Shown here piece by piece: positions 14,117-20,959 of a DNA stretch of 23,179 nucleotides. Both the position numbers and the translations under genes were made by a program. The stretch lies in contig CAJPQU010000009.1 in assembly GCA_905372875.1 (NCBI GenBank), positions 1 through 23,179 of the forward strand, read 5' to 3'. Under the pieces are notes generated by a model. That model ran no database searches and was not told where the DNA came from. It saw only the letters and a program-made list of their open reading frames with translations. This DNA is from an uncultured Schwartzia sp. Its GTDB lineage: Bacteria > Bacillota > Negativicutes > Selenomonadales > Selenomonadaceae. Positions within the stretch are counted from its first letter, which is position 1, and each line of letters starts with the position of its first letter.

Positions 14117-15148
14117 TCAAATCATCTCATGGTCAATCATGTACTCGGCAATCTGGAGCGCGTTCAAGGCCGCTCCCTTGCGAATCTGATCGCCGCACAC
14201 CCAGAAGTTCAGCCCGTGAGGGACGGTATCATCTTTGCGCAGCCGTCCCACTTCCACCGCATCCTTCCCCGACGTGAAGAGCGGCATGGGATATTCCATC
14301 GCCGCCGGATCGTCCCGCAGGAGAAGCCCGGGAAACGCCGCGATGGCCTTTTTTGCCGCTGCAGGAGAGACCTCATGGAGAAACTCTACATTCACCGACT
14401 CGGCATGGCTTCGGTAGACCGGCACCCGCACCGTCGTGGCCGTGATAGCCATATCCGGATCGTTCATGATCTTCTTCGTTTCCTCGATCATCTTCATCTC
14501 TTCTTTTGTGTAATCGTTCTCTTTGAACACATCGATCTGAGGAATGAGATTAAAGGCTATCTGATAATGCTTGGGAAGGCTCGCCCCCGGTAAAATCTCC
14601 GCCGTCACCGGACGCCTCGCCACGATATCCGCCACCTGCCGTTCTAATTCCGCCATGGCCTCCTTGCCGCCGCCGGAAACCGCCTGATAGGTGGAAACCA
14701 CCACCCGCTTGATCTTTGCGATATCGTAAAGGGGCTTCAGGGCCAGTACCATGATGATAGTGGAACAGTTGGGATTGGCGATGATCCCCTGATGGGAAGC
14801 GATGGCTTCGGGATTCACCTCCGGCACCACCAGAGGGACCTTCGGATCCATACGGAAGGTGCTGGAATTGTCGATGACCACCGCCCCGGCGCGGACGGCC
14901 AAAGGCGCGAAGGTCTCGCTGATGGAGCCGCCGGCGAAGAGGGCGATCTGTACCCCGGCGAAGGATTCCGCCGTGGCCTCTTCCACCACATATTCCCGGC
15001 CCTTCACCCGCAGCTTTGTCCCCGCCGATCGCTTGGACGCCAAGAGCTTGAGCTTTCCAAAGGGAAAATCCCGCTCTTCCATGAGCTTCAAAAACTCCTC
15101 GCCCACCGCGCCCGTCGCGCCCAAAAGAGCCACCGTATAATTTTTCAT
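14117..15148 (-). CDS. asd: Aspartate-semialdehyde dehydrogenase
   Basis: A 343-residue enzyme of the usual length that makes L-aspartate semialdehyde from aspartyl phosphate with NADPH, feeding lysine, diaminopimelate, threonine and methionine synthesis. The Rossmann motif GATGAVG lies at 10-16, the catalytic cysteine is C128 in NPNCST, and STYQAVSGGGKEAM and NFWVCGDQIRKGAALNALQIAEYM are family signatures. GGACGGA lies upstream of the ATG. It follows dapB by 41 nt and precedes ireB by 49 nt with no terminator between, so this is probably one transcript joining amino-acid and peptidoglycan precursor synthesis with ireB-ruvX. Confidence 0.97.
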   Translation of the reverse strand: MKNYTVALLGATGAVGEEFLKLMEERDFPFGKLKLLASKRSAGTKLRVKGREYVVEEATAESFAGVQIALFAGGSISETFAPLAVRAGAVVIDNSSTFRMDPKVPLVVPEVNPEAIASHQGIIANPNCSTIIMVLALKPLYDIAKIKRVVVSTYQAVSGGGKEAMAELERQVADIVARRPVTAEILPGASLPKHYQIAFNLIPQIDVFKENDYTKEEMKMIEETKKIMNDPDMAITATTVRVPVYRSHAESVNVEFLHEVSPAAAKKAIAAFPGLLLRDDPAAMEYPMPLFTSGKDAVEVGRLRKDDTVPHGLNFWVCGDQIRKGAALNALQIAEYMIDHEMI

Positions 15149-15189
15149 CTTGATCCGTCCTTTCGCCTGTCCTTATCGTCCGTCTGCCG

Positions 15190-15978
15190 TCAGAGCAGTT
15201 TATCCAGCCCCACCGTCAGCCCTTGAAGGGCTCGCACCTTTTTGCAGGCCAGGACGACCCCCGGCATGAAGGACGTGCGGTCGATGGAATCGTGGCGGAT
15301 GGTCAACGTCTGCCCCAACCCGCCGAAAATGACTTCCTGATGAGCGACATAGCCCGGCAGCCGGACGCTGTGGATACGGATGCCGTCAATCTCCGCCCCC
15401 CGCGCCCCGGGGAGCTTCTCTGTTTCCTCTGGATGCCCTTGGGCGTGGCTGGGACGCACAGCGCGGATCCATTCGGCCGTCTGGATGGCCGTACCGGAGG
15501 GAGCGTCCAATTTCTGATCGTGATGAAGCTCGATGATCTCCACGTCCGGCAGATATTTCGCCGCCTGCTGCGCCATCTCCATCATCAGCACCGCCCCGAT
15601 GGCAAAATTTGGGGCGATAAAGGCCGGCGTCCCCATCTCCTCGCTGCATTTCTTCAGCGCCGCCTTCTGATCATCAGAAAGGCCCGTCGTGCCGATGACC
15701 GAAGCCACGCCCTTTTGAAGCGCCGTCAAAGCGTTCTCAAAGACCGCGTCGGGCCGGGTAAAGTCCACCATGACGTCAGGCTTTCCGGCTTCAATGGCCG
15801 CTTCCAGTCCCACGGTCACCGTAACGCCGCAGGGGGAAAGCCCCGCCAGCGTTCCCGCGTCCATGCCGCCTTTCAGATCCACCGCCGCCGCTAATGTCAG
15901 CGCTTCATCCTCCAGTACCGCCTTCACCACCGCCTGCCCCATTCGACCGCAGGCCCCGTTCACCAGTACCCGTACCAT
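15190..15978 (-). CDS. dapB: 4-hydroxy-tetrahydrodipicolinate reductase
   Basis: A 262-residue NAD(P)H-dependent reductase of the diaminopimelate/lysine pathway. The nucleotide-binding motif is NGACGRMG at 7-14, IGTTG lies near 95-99, and the substrate signature ELHHDQKLDAPSGTA at 150-164 holds H152, H153 and K156. The ATG at 15978 has GGAGGG 6 nt upstream; a longer frame to 16005 does not. It is first in the run dapB-asd-ireB-ruvX-DUF1292. The upstream region is only 117 nt and shows no lysine riboswitch. Confidence 0.97.
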   Translation of the reverse strand: MVRVLVNGACGRMGQAVVKAVLEDEALTLAAAVDLKGGMDAGTLAGLSPCGVTVTVGLEAAIEAGKPDVMVDFTRPDAVFENALTALQKGVASVIGTTGLSDDQKAALKKCSEEMGTPAFIAPNFAIGAVLMMEMAQQAAKYLPDVEIIELHHDQKLDAPSGTAIQTAEWIRAVRPSHAQGHPEETEKLPGARGAEIDGIRIHSVRLPGYVAHQEVIFGGLGQTLTIRHDSIDRTSFMPGVVLACKKVRALQGLTVGLDKLL

Positions 15979-16095
15979 ATCGTTCCCTCCGTCTCCCGTC
16001 AACACACCCGTTGTTTATACTGTATGATTACTAAGTCCGCGCCTCGCTCCTGGATGCTCCCAGCCTTCAAATGACTTGACAGGCTCCCTTGTCAT

Positions 16096-16812
16096 TCACT
16101 TCTCCTCGGGCGGCGGCAGTACGTCCCGCGCGGCTTTTTTCCGCTGATAGAACCACAGCGCGCCGTAGACCGCCGTCGCCGCGATGACGACGAAAGTAAG
16201 GCGCGTCATGTGCTGCTCCAAGCTGACCACGTCGTGCCCAATGATGACCTCGAGGGACGTGGAGGGGAATTTCCCGATAAGGTTGGCCAGGGCATAGTCC
16301 CGAACGCTGATCCGGCTCACTGCGCCCAGCGCGGTGAGTATCCCCGACGGAAAATACGGGATCGTCCGGGCGACAAGCATGAGCTTAAATCCCTGCGCCC
16401 CGCTGAATTCGTCTAACTTTGTGAGATAGGGGCTCTTTTGGATCAGCCTCTCCGCCGACGCCCGCAGCACCGTCCGCATGAGGAGAAAACTCAAAATGAC
16501 GCCCACCGTTTCCGCCAGCCAAGAGATCAGGATGCCGGGAACGATGCCGAAGAGAACGCCGTTGGCCGTGGAAACGAAGATGGAAGGCAGAAAGCCCAAG
16601 GCATTGATGAGAACGTCAATGAGAAAGCTGACCACCACGGCCCAGACGCCGAAGGATTGGATGTAGGCGATGGTGTCCTCCAAGCTGCCACAGGCCAGGA
16701 CATAGCACAGGCGATGGAAAAAGCCGGGACACAGCCAAGCGATCGCCCCCGCGATAAAGAGGAGCAGGAGACCGGCGACAAGGCGCACCGTCCCCTCCGA
16801 TTTCCAATTCAT
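16096..16812 (-). CDS. TVP38/TMEM64 family (VTT domain) membrane protein
   Basis: A 238-residue integral membrane protein with about five or six hydrophobic segments and a basic C-terminal tail. The VTT (SNARE-associated/DedA superfamily) core is seen as GFLPSIFVSTANGVLFGIVPG, a following ISWLAETVGVILSFLLMR, then FKLMLVARTIPYFPSGILTALGAVS and YALANLIGKFPSTSLEVIIG. Relatives act as lipid scramblases or transporters in membrane homeostasis; the substrate here is unknown. GGGAGG precedes the ATG. It lies 90 nt after radC beyond a probable terminator, so it may have its own promoter or depend on readthrough. Confidence 0.9.
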   Translation of the reverse strand: MNWKSEGTVRLVAGLLLLFIAGAIAWLCPGFFHRLCYVLACGSLEDTIAYIQSFGVWAVVVSFLIDVLINALGFLPSIFVSTANGVLFGIVPGILISWLAETVGVILSFLLMRTVLRASAERLIQKSPYLTKLDEFSGAQGFKLMLVARTIPYFPSGILTALGAVSRISVRDYALANLIGKFPSTSLEVIIGHDVVSLEQHMTRLTFVVIAATAVYGALWFYQRKKAARDVLPPPEEK

Positions 16813-16882
16813 CTGTTTTCTGCCTCCCGCTCCGCCAAGATTGAGCCTTTTTCCCTTGGAAGAGAGCCTACCATTCCATTAT

Positions 16883-16922
16883 GAAAAGAACGGGAAAGTT
16901 CGTCAGAAGACGACTTCCCCCG
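16883..16922 (-). terminator. Probable terminator overlapping the radC stop codon
   Basis: On the minus strand CGGGGGAAGTCGTC pairs with GACGAACTTTCCCG around TTCT, with minor bulges, and is followed by TTCTTTTC. The 5' arm lies within the last radC codons. Confidence 0.65.
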
Positions 16923-17595
16923 TTTCCTTCAGGGATCGAAAGCAGCCGTCCCCTAAGATGATGTGATCCAAGACGGGGATTTCCATGAGTTTCCCCACTT
17001 TGACGAGCCGCCGGGTGAGAGCGGCATCCTCGGCACTGGGGGTGGGATCGCCGCTGGGATGGTTGTGAATCAAAATCAGAAAGGCCGCCGACTGACGAAT
17101 GGCCGCCCGAAAGACTTCCCGGGGGTGGACGACGGAAGCGGTGAGACTGCCGACGGAGATGACGGGCATGGCGATGACATGATTGCGAACGTCTAACAGC
17201 ATGACGGCGAAGTGTTCCTTCAATTCGAAGCGAAACACTGGCATGGCGTAGGCCGCCGCGTCCTCCGGGCCGCCGATGACTGTCTGCTTGGCGGCGGCCC
17301 GGCTGGCGATGCGGCGGCCCAATTCCACCGCCGCTAAAATGGTAGCCGCTTTCGCCGGGCCGATGCCGCCGATGTCCGCCATCTCCCGAGGGGCCATGTG
17401 AACGATCGCCGTCAGCCCCTTGTCCCGATATTTCGCCAACACCGCCTCTGCGATGTCCAGCACCGACCGCGCCGTCGTCCCCGTCCGTAAGAGGACGGCC
17501 AAAAGTTCCGCGTCGCTGAGGACTGCCGCCCCATGGGTCAGCAGCTTTTCCCGGGGGCGATCCTCCTGTGGCAGATCACGCACCATCATGGTCAT
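16903..17595 (-). CDS. radC: RadC family JAB1/MPN-domain protein
   Basis: A 230-residue protein of the usual RadC length. An N-terminal UPF0758 helical part with a helix-hairpin-helix (IGGIGPAKAATILAAVELG, 76-94) is followed by a JAMM metal-binding domain with HxHPSGDPxPSxxD at 177-190 (H177, H179, D190). Despite the name, a role in DNA repair is not established; the fold suggests a metalloprotease or nuclease. I chose the ATG at 17595; the next ATGs at 17589 and 17586 are possible. The start lies 20 nt inside the end of maf, so the two are translationally coupled, a common arrangement in Firmicutes. Confidence 0.93.
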   Translation of the reverse strand: MTMMVRDLPQEDRPREKLLTHGAAVLSDAELLAVLLRTGTTARSVLDIAEAVLAKYRDKGLTAIVHMAPREMADIGGIGPAKAATILAAVELGRRIASRAAAKQTVIGGPEDAAAYAMPVFRFELKEHFAVMLLDVRNHVIAMPVISVGSLTASVVHPREVFRAAIRQSAAFLILIHNHPSGDPTPSAEDAALTRRLVKVGKLMEIPVLDHIILGDGCFRSLKETGEVVF

Positions 17596-18154
17596 AAAGA
17601 TCGATCCCCGCCCTTTCCGCCAGCACCGCCGTAAGATGTAAAGGGAGCCCCACCACGTTGGAAAAGGAGCCTTCGATGCGGGTGATGAATACCGCCGCCC
17701 GCCCCTGCACGGCATAGGCGCCGGCTTTATCCAAAGGCTCTCCAGTGGCGACGTAGCGGCATATCTCCTCGGCCGTCAGCGAAGCGAACTCCACAATGGT
17801 CCGAGCCGCCGCTACTTCCATGCGTCTCCCGGCAGCGACAGCCACGCCGGTGTAGACTGTGTGGCAGCGTCCGGAAAGCCGCGACAGCATTTCCTCCGCT
17901 TCCGCCCCGTCCCGCGGCTTACCGAAAATCTCACCGTCTAATGATACCACCGTATCCGCCGCCAAAACCGGCACGCCCGCCGCTTCGGGAAGTGCTGCCA
18001 ACGCCTTTCGCCGCGCGTTCTCACACACCAAAGCCTCCGGGGAAAGACCGCGTCCCCCAAGCTCCTCCGCCGCTGTCGGCATTACCCGAAAAGACGCGCC
18101 GATCTGTCGCAAAAGCGCCTGTCGGCGCGGCGATGCCGAAGCTAAAATCAGCAT
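17576..18154 (-). CDS. maf: Maf-like nucleoside triphosphate pyrophosphatase
   Basis: A 192-residue Maf/YhdE protein that hydrolyses non-canonical or excess nucleoside triphosphates (dTTP, UTP, modified bases) to monophosphates. It begins MLILASASPRR, contains the catalytic aspartate in AADTVVSLDGEIFGKPRD and ends with DKAGAYAVQGRAAVFITRIEGSFSNVVGLPL, all diagnostic. Its start lies 13 nt after the DUF4321 gene and its end overlaps radC, so it sits inside the tadA-DUF4321-maf-radC series. Confidence 0.96.
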   Translation of the reverse strand: MLILASASPRRQALLRQIGASFRVMPTAAEELGGRGLSPEALVCENARRKALAALPEAAGVPVLAADTVVSLDGEIFGKPRDGAEAEEMLSRLSGRCHTVYTGVAVAAGRRMEVAAARTIVEFASLTAEEICRYVATGEPLDKAGAYAVQGRAAVFITRIEGSFSNVVGLPLHLTAVLAERAGIDLYDHDGA

Positions 18155-18167
18155 GGAATATACCCTC

Positions 18168-18437
18168 TCAGTAACGCCGAAAGAGCAGCAGCGCCAGCAC
18201 GATGCCCAAAAAGCTCATGAGGTTTGGCGTCAGCCCCAGCCCTATCGTCAGACGAATGATATAAAAATCAAAGGTCATCGGCGCCATGTCCAAAACCGGA
18301 TACGTCTGTACCAAATAAGGCATAATACCTGACAATGCGCTCACGTCGCGCAGGATCTCTCCCAAAATGCCGCCTAAAATCGCCCCGATGATCACGAACA
18401 GGGCGCACAATCCCGGGCTTCGGCCAAATGTACTCAT
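18168..18437 (-). CDS. DUF4321 small membrane protein
   Basis: An 89-residue protein with two hydrophobic segments, one near residues 8-30 (GLCALFVIIGAILGGILGEIL) and one at the C-terminus (LMSFLGIVLALLLFRRY), joined by a segment containing FDFYIIRLTIGLGLTPNL. This matches DUF4321, a family of unknown function often beside maf in clostridia and relatives. The ATG at 18437 has GGAGGA 8 nt upstream; an in-frame ATG at 18458 lacks one. Confidence 0.88.
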   Translation of the reverse strand: MSTFGRSPGLCALFVIIGAILGGILGEILRDVSALSGIMPYLVQTYPVLDMAPMTFDFYIIRLTIGLGLTPNLMSFLGIVLALLLFRRY

Positions 18438-18474
18438 GCGCGTCTCCTCCTTCTTCATCGCCCGTCAAAGAGCC

Positions 18475-18579
18475 GTGGCGGTTTTCCTGCGGAAACCTCC
18501 ACCGGTCAGGCTTTTCCGTCGGGGGGAAAGAAGCGCTCCTGCATTTCGCGCGTTCCCTGCATCCGGATCCTTTCCCCCG
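18475..18579. other. Structured intergenic region between tadA and the DUF4321 gene
   Basis: Two inverted repeats lie in the 163-nt gap. GTGGCGGTTTTCC...GGAAACCTCCAC (18475-18502) is a compact hairpin with two imperfections. CGGGGGGAAAG (18520-18530) pairs with CTTTCCCCCG (18570-18579) and encloses a further GCGC/GCGC pair (18533-18536 with 18548-18551). Neither is followed by a proper T run on the minus strand. tadA lies next to the SRP RNA gene in Bacillus, but the SRP core GGAAGGAAGCAGC is absent, so this is not SRP RNA. Confidence 0.4.
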
Positions 18580-18600
18580 AAACCGCGGGCCGATGTAGTC

Positions 18601-19101
18601 TTATTCTACATCAAAGCCTGCCGCCTGTCCATGATTTCCCGCCGCCTCGCCCCGGCGGCAGCGGAAAAACGCCTGCAAAAGCGCCCGGCACTCATCCTCC
18701 ATCACCCCCGCCGTCACCGCCACCCGATGGTTGAGGGACGGATGGCCCGGCACGTTAAAGATCGACTCCACCGCCCCCGCTCGGGCATCCGGTACGCCGT
18801 AAACCACTCGGGCCAGCCGCCCCATCACCAAAGCACCGGCGCACATGGGACACGGCTCCAGCGTCACATAGAGAGTGCAGCCTGTCAGCCGCCAGTGTCC
18901 CAGCCGCCGGCCCGCCTCGCGAATCGCCAGAATCTCCGCGTGGGCCGTAGCGTCATGATCCCCCTCGCGCCGGTTGTGTACCCGCGCTAAAACGCCGCCC
19001 TCGTCATCGACAAGGACGGCGCCGATCGGGGCCTCCCCCCGTGCCATCGCCAAGCGTGCTTCGGCGACGGCCATCTCCATATACGCCCGGTCACTTTTCA
19101 T
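18601..19101 (-). CDS. tadA: tRNA-specific adenosine deaminase TadA
   Basis: A 166-residue deaminase, the same size as E. coli TadA, that converts A34 to inosine in tRNA-Arg(ACG). The zinc site is H54 in TAHAEI, with E56 as catalytic acid, and C84/C87 in EPCPMCAGAL. RVVYGVPDARAGAVES and NHRVAVTAGVMEDECRALLQAFF are family signatures. I chose the ATG at 19101, which overlaps the end of the upstream small gene by 11 nt; a longer frame is unlikely. Translation is probably coupled to the upstream gene, because no separate ribosome binding site is evident. Confidence 0.95.
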   Translation of the reverse strand: MKSDRAYMEMAVAEARLAMARGEAPIGAVLVDDEGGVLARVHNRREGDHDATAHAEILAIREAGRRLGHWRLTGCTLYVTLEPCPMCAGALVMGRLARVVYGVPDARAGAVESIFNVPGHPSLNHRVAVTAGVMEDECRALLQAFFRCRRGEAAGNHGQAAGFDVE

Positions 19102-19369
19102 TTTCTTCATGAAGGTATGCTCGGATCCGTTCCAAAGAGGCCTGCCGGTCATAGAAAAGCGACTGGGTAGGCCGCGCCACATCCAGCACATACGCCTCGG
19201 AAGGGGACGCCTCCTTTTCCCCGCGGCGCTTCTTCATCGCCTGCTTGAGCTGACGCTCAAAATTCTGTCCGCCGCCACTTTCTGCGAATCCCTCGCGAGC
19301 TCCGAAGGAACGCCCCTCGTCATATCGAACGCGCCGCGACGGCGCGATGCCCTGCACTCTTTCCACCAT
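19091..19369 (-). CDS. Hypothetical protein upstream of tadA
   Basis: A 92-residue, highly charged protein that I do not recognise. It begins MVERVQGIAPSRRVRYDEG, has a glycine/serine-rich hinge (FAESGGGQ), a basic helix (NFERQLKQAMKKRRGEKE) and a C-terminal segment DVARPTQSLFYDRQASLERIRAYL. There is no signal peptide, membrane segment or cysteine. The ATG at 19369 has a perfect AGGAGG 8 nt upstream, and the gene overlaps tadA, so it is very likely translated. It is first in the series tadA, DUF4321, maf, radC. Confidence 0.75.
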   Translation of the reverse strand: MVERVQGIAPSRRVRYDEGRSFGAREGFAESGGGQNFERQLKQAMKKRRGEKEASPSEAYVLDVARPTQSLFYDRQASLERIRAYLHEENEK

Positions 19370-19455
19370 GACTGACACCTCCTGTCTTGTTGCTCTTATC
19401 CTATATATCGCGGTCTATCCTCTGCACCTTAAGGCCCAGGCATTAGATTTACCTG

Positions 19456-19502
19456 AAAAATGCGGGCCGGCCTTCCCTCTTGCGCAGGGGAAACCGACCC
19501 GC
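19456..19502 (-). terminator. Terminator of malate dehydrogenase
   Basis: On the minus strand GCGGG-CGG-TCCC pairs with GGGA-CCG-CCCGC, with small internal loops, followed by ATTTTTC. It lies about 25 nt after the mdh stop. The rest of the 19370-19525 gap shows no gene. Confidence 0.7.
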
Positions 19503-19525
19503 CGAAGAAACGCCTGCCATGCCTT

Positions 19526-20476
19526 TTACCCCAATGTCTCCGCCAGAGCGGCGTTCGTCTCCCGCGCCGCCCGCACGCTTTCGGCAAAAGCCTCTTTTTC
19601 ACTGCCCTCTAAATCCACATCCACAATACGTTCCACGCCCTTCGCTCCCAGGATCACCGGCACGCCGATGCAAAGATCATGCTCGCCGTACTCGCCGTCC
19701 AAATATACACAGCAGGGAATGAGCCTGCGGGCGTCGGTGACGATGGCCCCCACCAGTGTCGCCACCGCCGCGCCCGGCGCGTACCAGGCCGAAGTGCCGA
19801 TGAGCCGCGTCAGCGTGGCGCCCCCCCGCTTCGTCTCTCCCACCGCCTCCTTGATGGCGGCAGGGGAGAGGAGCTTCGTGATGGGAATGCCCCGATACGC
19901 CGCGTAGCTCACCAGCGGCACCATGGTCTTGTCATTGTGGCCGCCCACTACCATGCCGTCCACATCGGTGAGCGTCGCTGGAATCCCCGCCTGATGGAGC
20001 GCCCGGGCGATGTAATACTTAAATCGGCTGCTGTCCAAAAGCCCGCCTAACCCCAAGACCCGATTGCGGGGGAGGCGGGTCGTTTTCAGCGTCAGATATG
20101 TCATGGCGTCCATGGGATTGGAAATGATGATCAGGATCGCATCCGGCGAATAAGCCAGCACTTCTTCCACCACCTCCCGCACGATCTTCGCGTTCGTCCC
20201 GATGAGGTCCTCGCGGCTCATGCCGGGCTTTCGCGGCACCCCTGACGTGATGACCACCACCTTGGAGCCAAAGGTGGCCGCGTAATCCTTCGTCACTCCC
20301 GTCACCATGGTATCGATGCCCAGCATGGGAGCCGACTGCATCATATCCATAGCCTTTCCCTCGGCCACGCCTTCCTTGATATCCAGCAGCACCACCTCGC
20401 TGGCAAAATTTTTCATGGCAATGACATTGGCCACCGTGGCCCCCACATTGCCCGCGCCCACAACCGTAACCTTCAT
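19526..20476 (-). CDS. mdh: Malate dehydrogenase (LDH-like type)
   Basis: A 316-residue NAD-dependent 2-hydroxyacid dehydrogenase. The Rossmann motif GAGNVGA lies at 7-13 and D32 should choose NAD. The substrate loop reads GVPRKPGMSREDL, with R82 and R88; R82 is the malate dehydrogenase signature, whereas lactate dehydrogenase has glutamine there. ISNPMDAMTYL and LDSSRF also fit. The catalytic histidine is H180 in GGHNDKTMVPL, which has one residue more than the common GGHGDTMVP. It interconverts malate and oxaloacetate, probably in the reductive branch to succinate and propionate. GAGGAG lies 10 nt upstream of the ATG. It is a single-gene transcript with its own terminator. Confidence 0.93.
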   Translation of the reverse strand: MKVTVVGAGNVGATVANVIAMKNFASEVVLLDIKEGVAEGKAMDMMQSAPMLGIDTMVTGVTKDYAATFGSKVVVITSGVPRKPGMSREDLIGTNAKIVREVVEEVLAYSPDAILIIISNPMDAMTYLTLKTTRLPRNRVLGLGGLLDSSRFKYYIARALHQAGIPATLTDVDGMVVGGHNDKTMVPLVSYAAYRGIPITKLLSPAAIKEAVGETKRGGATLTRLIGTSAWYAPGAAVATLVGAIVTDARRLIPCCVYLDGEYGEHDLCIGVPVILGAKGVERIVDVDLEGSEKEAFAESVRAARETNAALAETLG

Positions 20477-20551
20477 CGCTGTGCAACTCCTCTCTTCCTG
20501 TCATATCAGTAAACGCTCGTTTTCCTCGAGAATTTTTCTGTCCGTCATTCC

Positions 20552-20579
20552 ATTGCCACTGTCCTACATTGGCAGTATA
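20552..20579 (-). promoter_or_regulatory. Candidate operator and -10 region upstream of mdh
   Basis: The plus strand reads ATTGCCA (20552-20558), 11 nt, then TGGCAGT (20570-20576), a dyad with one mismatch. On the minus strand TATACT (20579-20574) overlaps its first arm and could be the -10 box. No clear -35 is present at standard spacing, so this is tentative. Confidence 0.3.
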
Positions 20580-20593
20580 TTTTTCAAAACAAA

Positions 20594-20609
20594 TGTTCCA
20601 CGTGAAACA
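20594..20609. other. parS: parS site (ParB/Spo0J binding centromere)
   Basis: TGTTCCACGTGAAACA matches all fixed positions of the bacterial parS consensus TGTTNCACGTGAAACA, including the central CACGTG. It sits in the non-coding gap between mdh and rubredoxin. ParB nucleates on such sites and loads SMC for origin segregation. In Firmicutes they cluster around oriC, in line with the origin-proximal genes in this window. parA and parB are not in the window. Confidence 0.85.
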
Positions 20610-20645
20610 TTTTCTACTCTGATAAAAATTTCCCCTGTGAGATGG

Positions 20646-20679
20646 AAAAAGGGCTGCCGCCAAAGCGACAGCCCTTTTT
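20646..20679 (-). terminator. Terminator of the rubredoxin gene
   Basis: On the minus strand AAAAAGGGCTG pairs with CAGCCCTTTTT around a 12-nt loop. It starts 6 nt after the rubredoxin stop. The A run on the other side lets it work in both directions. Confidence 0.92.
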
Positions 20680-20685
20680 GACATC

Positions 20686-20850
20686 CTACGCGTCCTCCGG
20701 CGTGAATTGATCCTTCCCTACGCCGCACAGCGGACAGACGAAATCTGCCGGCAAATCCTCAAAGGGAACCCCCGGCGCCAGATCGTAATCGGGATCGCCC
20801 GCGGCCTCGTCATAGATCCAGCCGCAAACGCCGCAAACCCACTTCTTCAT
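20686..20850 (-). CDS. Rubredoxin
   Basis: A 54-residue rubredoxin, the standard length, with the FeS4 ligands C6/C9 (VCGVCGWIYD) and C39/C42 (FVCPLCGVGK), and the family phrases AGDPDYDLAPGVPFEDLPADF. It is a one-electron carrier, in anaerobes often supplying rubrerythrin or superoxide reductase during oxidative stress. The ATG at 20850 is preceded by GGAGG; the frame extends upstream to 20871 without a ribosome site. It has its own promoter and terminator, so it is transcribed alone. Confidence 0.97.
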   Translation of the reverse strand: MKKWVCGVCGWIYDEAAGDPDYDLAPGVPFEDLPADFVCPLCGVGKDQFTPEDA

Positions 20851-20874
20851 GTTTCCACCTCCTCTTCTCATACG

Positions 20875-20905
20875 ATTATGGCAAGCAAAAATTGCCTTGC
20901 GTCAA
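20875..20905 (-). promoter_or_regulatory. Probable rubredoxin promoter
   Basis: On the minus strand TTGACG (20905-20900) is followed by CATAAT (20880-20875). The spacing is 19 nt, longer than ideal. The spacer contains a partial dyad, GCAA...TTGC. A short GC hairpin (CGGCGGAGCCG then TTTT) lies just upstream and may be the end of the PHP gene transcript. Confidence 0.5.
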
Positions 20906-20959
20906 TCAAAACGGCTCCGCCGAACACAGATTTCCCTTCTTCGAAAAACTTGCCCGACG

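Noticed and set aside
15979..16095. Lysine riboswitch upstream of dapB
   Set aside because: The gap is only 117 nt, shorter than the L-box aptamer of about 170 nt, and its conserved segments are not seen.
18438..18600. SRP RNA gene, as found next to tadA in Bacillus
   Set aside because: The conserved core GGAAGGAAGCAGC is absent on both strands of the gap.
19526..20476. Annotation as lactate dehydrogenase
   Set aside because: The substrate position reads PRKPGMSR with R82, the malate dehydrogenase signature, where lactate dehydrogenase has glutamine.
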